NCBI RefSeq assembly: GCF_947387555.1
Contig: NZ_CANDNZ010000010.1
Span: 166,429-230,428 of the forward strand
DNA from: Thalassomonas sp. RHCl1
Lineage (GTDB): Bacteria; Pseudomonadota; Gammaproteobacteria; Enterobacterales; Alteromonadaceae
Direction of reading: 5' to 3'
DNA length: 64,000 nt
Shown: one piece after another, positions 1 to 6,890 of the stretch
Layout of the letters: the number at the start of each line of letters is the position of its first letter
How positions within the stretch are numbered: position 1 is the stretch's first letter
Position numbers and translations under genes: made by a program
The notes under the pieces: model-generated
Seen by the model: only the letters and a program-made list of their open reading frames with translations
Database searches by the model: none
Told to the model about the DNA's origin: nothing

Positions 1-88
1 TATAACTGAGCAGTTTCTGGCCATCATGTATCACTTGTTCAATTTCGGGAGAAATGGCGTAAAGGGGCTCACTGTTTTTCTTATGCAT
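1..88 (-). CDS. Start of an unidentified protein, cut by the window edge
   Basis: An open frame begins with ATG at 88 on the minus strand and runs off the left edge, giving 29 residues (MHKKNSEPLYAISP and so on). A short GGA-type ribosome-binding sequence lies about 7 bases upstream. It follows the lamin-tail gene on the same strand after 68 bases, so the two may be co-transcribed. Too little is visible to name a family. Confidence 0.4.
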   Translation of the reverse strand, partial: MHKKNSEPLYAISPEIEQVIHDGQKLLSY

Positions 89-156
89 GTTTATTTCCGC
101 TGTCTGATGCTGCCGGGAATTTCCGCCTGCCCAAATCACGGCAGGCGGGATGCGCT

Positions 157-1008
157 TTACTTAGCCGCACCATAGCTATATTCACAGACGATATTGCCTT
201 TATAGTCAAACAATTTGCCGGTATCGCCTTTATTGTTCCAAATGGCCCTGGGGCTGTTAAAAGAGAAACCGCCGCTTTCCTGATCAACATGATTAGTGTA
301 AACCCTAATCTTGGCATTGGGTTTTAACACCGCTCCTTCGGGAAAAGTAAAATTCTGCTCTTTACCGGCGCTGAGCTGCCAGCCGCTTAAATCAAGCCAG
401 CCGCTGCTTAAGTTCGCCAGCTCGGCATATTCGTCTGCCTCGGTATATTTTTCCTTGCCGTCAAAACAGATATTAGCAATCTCCACCGCGTCATAGGCTT
501 TAGCGCCATATCGCCAGCAGGAAACCAGCTCTCCTGAAGCATCGAATAAAAAGGCGGCATCACCTCTGTTGTTCCATACCGCCTGCTTGGAGTTAAAGCT
601 TAGCTCCCCGGCTTTATTTGTGTAGATACGCAGGCTTTTTCCCGGGTAACACAGGGTATTTTCAGGGAAAATCATATCCTGGCCGTCACTGCCGGCATTG
701 ATACGCCAACCGGCCAAATCCAGGATCAAAGGACCTTTATTGAATAACTCAATATATTCGCCGCCTTCCTTACCTTCAAAGTCCAGCCCCTTAATCACCA
801 TTTGCCGTGGCGCCAATAGCTCACAACAACTTTGCCACCAGTCGTTAAAGGCTGAGCCTCCCTGGCAATTGTCGACCCGCTTTTGATGGATTAACTTAGC
901 ATGCTCCAGCACACCGGCTTCCAGAATATTCCAACTGTTTTGCACATCTGATGAAAACTGGACATCGGACAACTGCTGTAAAAAGGTTTCTTTATTAAAG
1001 TCACTCAC
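157..1008 (-). CDS. Twin lamin-tail-domain (LTD) protein
   Basis: The protein has about 283 residues. After a helical N-terminal region of about 70 residues come two similar beta-rich repeats (about 70-170 and 176-282). Each has the LTD pattern: a Glu-Tyr-Ile/Ala-Glu-Leu strand, a Leu-Asp-Leu-Ser/Ala-Gly-Trp turn, a FPE segment, a Tyr-Thr-Asn segment, and a closing W-N-N-x-G-D. Bacterial LTDs (the fold of the nuclear lamin tail) occur in secreted or surface proteins and nucleases, but no nuclease or other catalytic domain is visible here. No convincing signal peptide is seen. I chose the GTG at 1008 (VSDFNKET) because AAGGA lies about 8 bases upstream; an in-frame ATG at 1071 would add 21 poorly protein-like residues. 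The role is unknown; binding or scaffolding is inference. Confidence 0.7.
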   Translation of the reverse strand: MSDFNKETFLQQLSDVQFSSDVQNSWNILEAGVLEHAKLIHQKRVDNCQGGSAFNDWWQSCCELLAPRQMVIKGLDFEGKEGGEYIELFNKGPLILDLAGWRINAGSDGQDMIFPENTLCYPGKSLRIYTNKAGELSFNSKQAVWNNRGDAAFLFDASGELVSCWRYGAKAYDAVEIANICFDGKEKYTEADEYAELANLSSGWLDLSGWQLSAGKEQNFTFPEGAVLKPNAKIRVYTNHVDQESGGFSFNSPRAIWNNKGDTGKLFDYKGNIVCEYSYGAAK

Positions 1009-1071
1009 CTTCACTTTCCTTCTCTCGTTCAATGAAAAAACTGACCGGCAGGTTTCACCTCCTCCCGGCAT

Positions 1072-1580
1072 ATAACCCGGGCTAACACCCGGTTACTCAC
1101 TAACGGATAAGATGCCAGACAAATCCCCTTCAAACTCAGCGAAAACCTGCCTCTATTGCCGCAAATTTAGGATTCATGATTCCCGCCCGATAATATGTCT
1201 CCGGTAAAAAGCCACCGTGGAAAAACTCAGCTCAGCCACCGAAAAGTAGCGGTCTCTAGCGGGATGTCGCCAAAAAGAAACACCATAACACACTGAAAAC
1301 AAAAGACTTTAATAGGAGATAGTAAAACCTGTTGCCATATGACGACAGGTTTTACCCTGACTTTCAGGCCAAAAACAGCGCCTAGCAATATAAACCACTG
1401 ATTATTAAGACTTAATCATTTCTGGCATCGATATTGATATATACCTGAGTAACCGGGCGCTGAACCTGAAAATATCGGTAGCATCAACAACTTGTGATGA
1501 CGCTGACAAGTTTTACAGCAAACGGCTTATACCCGGGAAAGCAACACCCGGCAAAATAGATAAAACATTCTGGAGTAGAT
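1072..1580. other. Intergenic region with one long hairpin
   Basis: No coding frame is supported here. It must hold the promoters for the lamin-tail gene (minus) and the EF-hand pair (plus). The only clear structure is an inverted repeat at 1322-1355: an 11-bp perfect stem (GTAAAACCTGT with ACAGGTTTTAC) around a partly paired centre containing CATATG. It has no T-run, so it is not a standard terminator. Confidence 0.5.
1322..1355. repeat. Inverted repeat / hairpin
   Basis: Perfect 11-bp arms at 1322-1332 and 1345-1355 with a 12-base centre that can extend the pairing. It lies about 225 bases upstream of the EF-hand genes. It could be an operator, an mRNA structure or a dispersed palindrome. 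Confidence 0.5.
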
Positions 1581-1826
1581 ATGAAAGCAATAAAATTATT
1601 CATGACCTTATCACTGGCAACAGCAGCACTTTCACTGACCACAGCGGCAAACGCCACTCAAGCCAAAGACAACTTCAGCCAGCTTGATAGTGACAAAAAC
1701 GGTATGATTTCCATGGGTGAAGCCAGCGGCGATACCGAGCTTACCAATAACTTCAAACAATGGGATAAGGATCGGGACGGTCAATTATCCAAGGAAGAAT
1801 ATACCGCCTATATCCAAGCTTCATAA
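1581..1826 (+). CDS. Secreted EF-hand protein (first of a tandem pair)
   Basis: An 81-residue protein with a signal peptide (residues 1 to about 25, cleavage near ANA) and two canonical EF-hand loops. Loop 1 at about 36-47 starts D-S-D-K-N-G and ends with Glu. Loop 2 at about 62-73 starts D-K-D-R-D-G and ends in E. Such paired loops bind Ca2+. With only two hands and no other domain, the protein probably acts as a small periplasmic or secreted calcium-binding or buffering protein. The start has GGAG about 8 bases upstream. A paralogue follows after about 60 bases on the same strand, so the two likely form one transcript. Confidence 0.8.
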   Translation: MKAIKLFMTLSLATAALSLTTAANATQAKDNFSQLDSDKNGMISMGEASGDTELTNNFKQWDKDRDGQLSKEEYTAYIQAS

Positions 1827-1887
1827 GCTGTTAGCAGGACGATTAATCCGCTACAAAGCGGATTAAAAAACACATACGGAGCATACC

Positions 1888-2121
1888 ATGAAAACAACCA
1901 GATCATTTTTTCTGTTAACAGCGTTATTACTAACCGCCAAGGTATATGCAATGGACAGCCATAAAAAGTTTGCCGCCTTAGACCATGATAAAAATGGTTT
2001 TGTCACCCTGGATGAAGCAGGTGCAGACTCGGTACTGGCGATGACTTTTGAAAAATGGGATAAGGACAAAAATGGTCGCTTATCTAAAGAAGAGTACAGC
2101 GAATACCATAACGAAATATAG
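1888..2121 (+). CDS. Secreted EF-hand protein (second of a tandem pair)
   Basis: A 77-residue protein with a signal peptide (1 to about 21, ending V-Y-A) and two EF-hand loops at about 32-43 (D-H-D-K-N-G) and 58-69 (D-K-D-K-N-G). It shares the K-W-D-K-D and G-x-L-S-K-E-E-Y motifs and the overall layout with the gene just upstream, so the pair looks like a tandem duplication that has since diverged. A GGAG sequence precedes the ATG. The likely role is calcium binding outside the cytoplasm; no partner can be inferred. Confidence 0.78.
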   Translation: MKTTRSFFLLTALLLTAKVYAMDSHKKFAALDHDKNGFVTLDEAGADSVLAMTFEKWDKDKNGRLSKEEYSEYHNEI

Positions 2122-2458
2122 CTGACGGTATTCAAATAGTTTCCCGACTTTGTTAACGAATCTGATTTTATATTTAAGCAGAGTATAATTTTAGTATGTT
2201 ACACTGCCTGTCAATGTTCTCCTAAGCAATAGCTAAGGTGTAGCGACAGGCAGCTTTTTTCATTATTCTTTTATTAATAAACCACTATTCTGGCTAATCC
2301 TTGATTTTCCCTGAGAATTTCTTTCATCATCACCTCAAATACACGGCTTGTAACCTTTATTGGACCCGCGTTTGATTTATATCTGACGGCGGCCGGCTTT
2401 TTATATGTTATAGTAAGCAAGTTCATTGGTCTGATCTCTTTAGGTTATACAATTTTTT
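2122..2458. other. Intergenic region between EF-hand genes and acyltransferase
   Basis: It holds the terminator or small-RNA candidate at about 2185-2259. The remaining 200 bases are AT-rich and presumably carry the acyltransferase promoter. No protein-coding frame is supported. Confidence 0.4.
2204..2259 (+). terminator. Intrinsic terminator, or 3' end of a small RNA
   Basis: A perfect 9-bp stem (CTGCCTGTC at 2204-2212 with GACAGGCAG at 2245-2253) is followed by C and six T. The 32-base loop is long for a simple terminator. A TATAAT box lies at about 2185-2190, just upstream, so this may instead be a short independent transcript. Either way it can end transcription from the EF-hand genes. 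Confidence 0.6.
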
Positions 2459-3340
2459 ATGGCTAGCAGTACCCTTAAAATTCGTGACAAAACCATCTTT
2501 GACGGTTTTTTTGTGAAATACATATTAAAATTCATCTTTCGCCTCTGGTTTAAATTATCCGGCTGGAAGACCACGCCCTCTGCGCCAAACGGTGCCGGTA
2601 TTACCATTGCCGCGCCCCATACTTCCAACTGGGATTTTATTTATGCCCTGGCGGCGGCGATCTTATGCGATGTTAAAATCTATTTTTCCATCAAGGACAG
2701 CTGGTGCAAAGTGCCTGTTGTCGGCAGCATTATTATGTGGCTGGGGGCTATCCCCATCAACCGCTCTGCCGGCGGCCAGGGACAGGTAAAACTGATCAAG
2801 GAATTTGTTGAGCGCCATAAAGACCAAAGAGTGTTTTTCCTGTTTACCCCGGAAGGCACCCGCGGTCCGGTAAGCAAATGGAAAACCGGTTTTTACCATG
2901 TTGCCCAGGATTGCGGCTTGCCGATTTTTCTGGCAAAAGTCGACTTTATCAACAAAGAGTCCGGCGTGTTTCACTCCTATGAACTCACCGGCGATAAAGA
3001 TACAGACGTCAGGGCGATCCAGGAATCTTATAAGCGCATTTGCGGCAAATTCCCCAAAGACCAGTACCCTCATTATACCGGCCCAATTCCGACCTTGTCG
3101 GATGCCGAAGCTATGGTCATGCGCGCCTTATATTCCTTTAAGGGCGTTGCCACCAAAATGGATATTTGTGCCAAAGCCAAACTCGGCGAACTTTCCACGA
3201 CTATGCTGGATTTTTTAATCGAGAAAGGCATTTTAGAGCAAACCAATGCCCCGGGGGATAAGCACGAACCAACCTATCGCCTGACCTTTGCCGGCAGAGG
3301 CTGTTTGTTGCATTTATACCCGACCCTGGCACGCAGTTAA
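2459..3340 (+). CDS. PlsC-like acyltransferase with a C-terminal winged-helix-like extension
   Basis: A 293-residue protein. The N-terminal two thirds is a glycerophospholipid-acyltransferase (LPLAT/PlsC) domain: HTSNWD at 54-59 is the HX4D catalytic motif, and TPEGTR at 130-135 is the substrate-binding motif (FPEGTR in most members). An N-terminal hydrophobic or amphipathic segment suggests membrane association. Family members move an acyl group onto lysophosphatidate or related acceptors; the exact acceptor cannot be told. After about residue 205 comes an 85-residue segment (ALYSFKGVATKMDICAKA, then a LIEKGIL helix and a strand pair ending YRLTFAGRG) that reads like a winged helix. This is not part of the usual PlsC fold. 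The ribosome-binding site at the chosen ATG is weak. Confidence 0.78.
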   Translation: MASSTLKIRDKTIFDGFFVKYILKFIFRLWFKLSGWKTTPSAPNGAGITIAAPHTSNWDFIYALAAAILCDVKIYFSIKDSWCKVPVVGSIIMWLGAIPINRSAGGQGQVKLIKEFVERHKDQRVFFLFTPEGTRGPVSKWKTGFYHVAQDCGLPIFLAKVDFINKESGVFHSYELTGDKDTDVRAIQESYKRICGKFPKDQYPHYTGPIPTLSDAEAMVMRALYSFKGVATKMDICAKAKLGELSTTMLDFLIEKGILEQTNAPGDKHEPTYRLTFAGRGCLLHLYPTLARS

Positions 3341-3655
3341 ACAGCAAAAATCTAGACAATATCGCCCGTTGAAGACTGCGGGCGATGCCTTCAACAGAAA
3401 AATCATTAAGCACCTATTTATATCAGCGGCTCATTCAAAGCAGCACCTGGTTAAGCATTACTCCATCCGCAAACAAGACACCGATATTGAGAGGAAGGTT
3501 ATTGAACAGCTCTTCATCGGCACCATACTCCCCGACAAACTCAAAGCTATTATAAGGCAGCAATGCCAAGCGCCGAAGAAATAAGAGAGGAAGGCAAAAC
3601 ACAAATAGCTCTCAGCATATATACTAATGGCATTGCTTGTTTCAGGTGATATGCC
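3341..3655. other. Intergenic region with two mutually exclusive hairpins
   Basis: Just after the acyltransferase, an ATCGCCCG/CGGGCGAT stem (3361-3368 with 3379-3386) overlaps a second stem GTTGAAG/CTTCAAC (3368-3374 with 3389-3395). Only one can form at a time, and no T-run follows. A minus-strand open frame at about 3435-3605 looks somewhat protein-like but has no convincing start. Otherwise nothing is recognised. Confidence 0.4.
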
Positions 3656-4045
3656 ATGAACAAACGCTTGGTAAATTCTTCCTTATACCTTACCGCTATA
3701 GCCTTGATAACGCTGTGGGGCTATAACGCCCAAGCCGATGAACGTATCCATGCCAGGGGAACCTATGGCAACTACAGCTCCTTTGGTGTTACTGATGACC
3801 TTCCTGTAGTGGTTTATACCGCCAGCTGGTGTGATGCCTGCACTGAGCTAATGGCATTTTTGCAGCAGCGAGAGGTAGCATTTAAAACCGTGGATATAGG
3901 CAAAGATCCGGCGGCTGCCAAATTACTCAAAGCGAAAAATTTACGAAGCCTGCCGGTGATCATCATCAAAAATACATTATTGCAGGGGTTTAGCAAATCA
4001 ACCGTGGCAGGAAAACTCCGGGAGCTTAAGCCCGATAAGCTTTAA
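3656..4045 (+). CDS. Periplasmic glutaredoxin/thioredoxin-like protein
   Basis: A 129-residue protein with an N-terminal signal or anchor segment (hydrophobic residues about 9-21, possible cleavage after AQA at 27). It then has a compact thioredoxin fold of about 80 residues. The active site is C-D-A-C at 59-62 in the context YTASWCDACTEL, and the cis-proline is in SLPV (Pro100). The short length and strand pattern are closest to glutaredoxins such as NrdH or GrxA types. Its location outside the cytoplasm points to thiol-disulfide exchange in the periplasm. No Dsb partner is encoded nearby, so the substrate is unknown. A CAGG sequence precedes the ATG. Confidence 0.75.
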   Translation: MNKRLVNSSLYLTAIALITLWGYNAQADERIHARGTYGNYSSFGVTDDLPVVVYTASWCDACTELMAFLQQREVAFKTVDIGKDPAAAKLLKAKNLRSLPVIIIKNTLLQGFSKSTVAGKLRELKPDKL

Positions 4046-4132
4046 CGAAACAGGGAGTAAGTATAATTCTCTTTACGATAAACGAATTAAATTAAGTGCT
4101 TTAAAAGTTAGAGTTAACAATAAAGTCATTTG

Positions 4133-4432
4133 TTAAGTGCTTGATACACCCAAGCAAATGATGAAAATAATGACCATCGGAATCAGCCAAGAAAACAGTT
4201 GATGAAAAATAGTGCCTGCCACAATTTTTGCGACTTTACTTTTAGACCTGTTTGTAAAGTTGAACACATGCTCTGAAGTATACAAAACGAATGCAGCTGA
4301 CACAGCCAAAGACCAACGCTGATAATCATTTATGTACAGTGCCAAAGAGATACCTAACAGCAAAAAACCTACGATTGAGATAGCAAAATATTCTAAAAAT
4401 TTATTAATGCCGTTAAGCCTCCAAGAGCACAT
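4133..4432 (-). CDS. Small hydrophobic membrane protein, unknown function
   Basis: A 99-residue protein with about three predicted membrane helices (roughly 13-32, 38-56 and 76-96) separated by short polar loops. I do not recognise a family. The composition is markedly more AT-rich than the NRPS or core genes. The ATG lies inside a GTTATGT sequence resembling an integron attC core, and just after the stop is TAACAAATGACT, nearly the same as the sequence after the neighbouring ORF's stop (TAACAAGTGACT). This suggests a mobile gene-cassette origin. Confidence 0.5.
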   Translation of the reverse strand: MCSWRLNGINKFLEYFAISIVGFLLLGISLALYINDYQRWSLAVSAAFVLYTSEHVFNFTNRSKSKVAKIVAGTIFHQLFSWLIPMVIIFIICLGVSST

Positions 4433-4498
4433 AACACTTATATTTCAAAAAATTTGAGTACAACGGAAGTTTTTCCGTAACCTAGTCACTTGTTAGGG
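4429..4498 (-). repeat. attC-like site between two small ORFs
   Basis: On the minus strand the spacer starts CCCTAACA and ends GTGTTATGT, so TAACA and TGTTA can pair as attC outer arms. Inside is a perfect 6-bp stem (ACGGAA/TTCCGT). The position, just after one ORF stop and overlapping the next ORF start, is that of a cassette junction. The arms are not fully symmetrical, so it is at best a degenerate site. Confidence 0.35.
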
Positions 4499-4501
4499 GG
4501 T

Positions 4502-4858
4502 TTAGGAGCAGAAAGGGGATTTATCACATAATGGACAAATGCCATTATCAACAACATAAACTAATTTTTCAGCGCTTATCTGTGATTTACAACTATCACA
4601 ATCCAAGCTAATACTTTTATTTAATTTACGAATCCGTTTTAAAGCTAAAACTTGACTAATCACAGTTACAGCTATAACTCCACTGATAGTTAAAAGTTTA
4701 AGTTCTTCGGAAACAAAACCATTAGAAAGCGCAAATGAAGATAGCACAACGACTATTAAAGAAAGCCCAGCATAAACTAAAGTTCCATTTCTAATTTTGG
4801 TTGCTATAGACTTTTGAATATCTAAAAAATCAGATTTCGTCATGACTTTTGAAAACAC
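4502..4858 (-). CDS. Two-helix membrane protein with a C-terminal zinc-ribbon-like segment
   Basis: About 118 residues from the GTG at 4858, or 113 from the ATG at 4843; an AGGTG sequence upstream fits the ATG somewhat better. Two hydrophobic helices (about 27-47 and 55-73) are followed by a basic stretch and a small Cys-rich tail: C87-x2-C90 and C108-x2-C111, plus a Cys near the end. This is a probable cytosolic zinc-binding knuckle. No known family is recognised. It is AT-rich and flanked by attC-like sequences, like its neighbour. Confidence 0.5.
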   Translation of the reverse strand: MFSKVMTKSDFLDIQKSIATKIRNGTLVYAGLSLIVVVLSSFALSNGFVSEELKLLTISGVIAVTVISQVLALKRIRKLNKSISLDCDSCKSQISAEKLVYVVDNGICPLCDKSPFCS

Positions 4859-4916
4859 CTAACAGCTTATTATGTAGACGGCTCAATAACGCCCATCTAC
4901 TTGATTGCTCTATTAT
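4857..4916 (-). repeat. Possible degenerate attC site upstream of the 118-aa ORF
   Basis: The core GTTAGGT (minus strand, 4863-4857) fits the GTTRRRY consensus and overlaps the ORF start. A hairpin (GTAGA with TCTAC, 4874-4878 and 4896-4900) lies inside. The distal arm is poorly matched, so this is tentative. Confidence 0.25.
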
Positions 4917-5106
4917 CCCCCATAAAGCTCTTTAATTTCAAAGTTCTTAACCACATCATTCAAACTATTTACAGAAAATTAATCCTTATTGCAGAGAAGA
5001 CTCAGTAATAACTAGCTTGATTAATAAACTCTGAAAGCAAAACAACTAAGGCTAGTCCTGTTAACAATAAAACTACAGAACCAGCCCAAGTTAATACCCA
5101 CTGCTA

Positions 5107-6744
5107 TTACGCAAACTGCTCCTGAGGCTGCTCCTGATTTTCCAATACCGCCGTACCGCTATCAAACTGATACATGCGATCCGCCAGGTGGAAATACCTG
5201 TCGTCATGACTGATAACTATCACGGTTTTTCCTCTGCTCTTAAGCTCAGGCAACAGTTCCCGGTAAAAATAGTCGCGGAAATAAGGGTCCTGATCCGCCG
5301 CCCATTCATCAAACAAATAAATGGCGGCATCTTCGGCATAAGCCAGTATCATCGCCAGCCTTTTACGCTGCCCCTGAGATAAAGTAGTCATGGTTAACTT
5401 ACCGTCCCTGACCGACACTTTATCCGCCATCTGCAGTTTTTCCAGGTGTGCCTGTACTTCAGCCTGTTCGACCAAGGCACCGTGCTTATCCAAAATATGT
5501 TCAAACAAGTAAAAATCAGAAAATATCGTGGAAAAATGATTGCGGTACCACTGGATATTATCTTTGTCTATGCACTTATCCCCCAGGCGTAACTCTCCTT
5601 TTTGTGCCTGGTATAAGCCCACCAGCACTTTGGCAAAAGTTGACTTACCGCTGCCGTTTGAACCGCGAATATAAACCACTTCTCCCTGAGACACACTAAA
5701 ATCTATCGGCCCGATGGAGAAAGGCGTTTCCTGCTCTTGCCGGTAGCTGTAACAGAGCCCTTTAGCTGAAAGTGTCTGCCAGTCCTTTAACCTTTCCTGT
5801 ACAGCACTTCTTTGCTCAACTTGTTCATGCTCAAATAAGTTTAACGACTGAATTTTTTGATAAGCGACTTTCCCTTTAAACACCGAAGAGAAAGAGCGCA
5901 TCACAAAACCTATAGGTCCCATCAAATAGATCATAAACAGCACGAAACTGGTTAGCACCTCATGGGGCACCTTAACAACAAGGCTGCCGATATAAACCAG
6001 CAAACCCAGGCCAAGAAACAATACCGAGCCCGCCCAGTTCTGGTTAAGAATCCAAAAAAAGTTGGCACTCATTTCCGCACTTTTAACCTGATCCAGGTTA
6101 GGGGTGGCTAAATCCTTATAGAAAAAATCCCGGCGGTGCTGGTTGATATTTAACTCTTTACTGCCATCCACCAGGGTTTTAAAGGTATTAAACAAACCGT
6201 CCTCTTGCTCCCTTAATTCGGTAAAGCATTTCTCCCCCTTGCGCATGATCATCGTAGATAACCCCGCCCCCAGGAATAAAATAGTAAACAAAACTAAAAA
6301 CAGAGGAAAAGACAAATACCCTAGATAAGTAAAACAACCTAAAATAGTGGCAAAATTCACGGCAAAAATCGGAATTATCGACAGGGACTCCGCAATGCTG
6401 GCAACATCTGTAGTCACGGTTGCAAGCACCCTGTGACCACCGATACGCTCCAGGTTTTCATAATTAACACCCAGTACCCGCTTAAGCAGAATCAAGCGGA
6501 TTTTATACACTAAAGAAGTACCTAGTTGAGCCAGCAACCACTGAGAAAAGAAACCTATGGCCAGCATACCAAGCAGAGCCAGCAGAAATATCCCCGCCAG
6601 GCCCCTGAGATCATCTTCGGAAGCGGCGTTAACCCCTTCATTAACTAGGGTAATAAGGGAAATGCTTAATATCGAACTCAGGGCGCTGAAAACGGTTGCC
6701 CAAATAAAAGGTCCTTTAAATTTTTTTACTAATTCTTGTATCAT
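5107..6744 (-). CDS. Cyclic-peptide-type ABC exporter (SyrD/PvdE family)
   Basis: A 545-residue fused permease and ATPase. About six membrane helices occupy residues 10-310. The nucleotide-binding domain has Walker A GSNGSGKST (about 362), the signature LSQGQRKRL (about 456), Walker B YLFDEW (about 475) and the switch His in VISHDD (about 513). This half-transporter layout and length match the cyclic-peptide/siderophore exporters that sit beside NRPS genes. It would form a homodimer in the inner membrane and move the NRPS product, or its precursor, to the periplasm. It is the last gene of the NRPS operon, with AAGGTG before its ATG. A hairpin with a T-run lies just upstream, so its expression may be reduced relative to the synthetases. 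Confidence 0.88.
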   Translation of the reverse strand: MIQELVKKFKGPFIWATVFSALSSILSISLITLVNEGVNAASEDDLRGLAGIFLLALLGMLAIGFFSQWLLAQLGTSLVYKIRLILLKRVLGVNYENLERIGGHRVLATVTTDVASIAESLSIIPIFAVNFATILGCFTYLGYLSFPLFLVLFTILFLGAGLSTMIMRKGEKCFTELREQEDGLFNTFKTLVDGSKELNINQHRRDFFYKDLATPNLDQVKSAEMSANFFWILNQNWAGSVLFLGLGLLVYIGSLVVKVPHEVLTSFVLFMIYLMGPIGFVMRSFSSVFKGKVAYQKIQSLNLFEHEQVEQRSAVQERLKDWQTLSAKGLCYSYRQEQETPFSIGPIDFSVSQGEVVYIRGSNGSGKSTFAKVLVGLYQAQKGELRLGDKCIDKDNIQWYRNHFSTIFSDFYLFEHILDKHGALVEQAEVQAHLEKLQMADKVSVRDGKLTMTTLSQGQRKRLAMILAYAEDAAIYLFDEWAADQDPYFRDYFYRELLPELKSRGKTVIVISHDDRYFHLADRMYQFDSGTAVLENQEQPQEQFA

Positions 6745-6766
6745 TTTGACACCTTAATTTAACTTC

Positions 6767-6790
6767 AAAAAAAGTTGTTTTTACAACTTT
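6767..6790 (-). terminator. Terminator-like hairpin between the NRPS and the exporter
   Basis: On the minus strand, AAAGTTGT and ACAACTTT form an 8-bp stem with an AAAA loop, followed directly by more T (about seven T in all). It sits 23 bases before the exporter start, inside the operon. It could attenuate read-through into the exporter gene or mark a separate exporter promoter. A second, GC-rich stem (AACAGCGC/GCGCTGTT, about 6862-6883) lies nearer the NRPS stop, without a T-run. Confidence 0.6.
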
Positions 6791-6890
6791 TAGCTTGCTT
6801 ATCCATTGCCCGAAGCCTCTCCGAAATAATGAACAAACAAGCCGCTATAACCAGCCGGGATAAACAGCGCGCATAGCGCTGTTACCCATT

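Noticed and set aside
3435..3605. Minus-strand frame between the acyltransferase and the glutaredoxin-like gene
   Set aside because: The translation looks fairly protein-like but lacks a credible start and any recognised motif, and a plus-strand frame overlaps it. Chance or a fragment is as likely.
5002..5103. Hydrophobic minus-strand frame (VLTWAGSVVLLLTGLALVV and onward) after the exporter gene
   Set aside because: It reads like one membrane helix but has no ATG or GTG start and no ribosome-binding site. It may be a gene remnant; not enough to call.
5107..6744. Exporter gene as the lanthipeptide transporter
   Set aside because: It lacks an N-terminal C39 peptidase domain, belongs to the SyrD/PvdE type, sits at the end of the NRPS operon and is over 50 kb from the lan genes.
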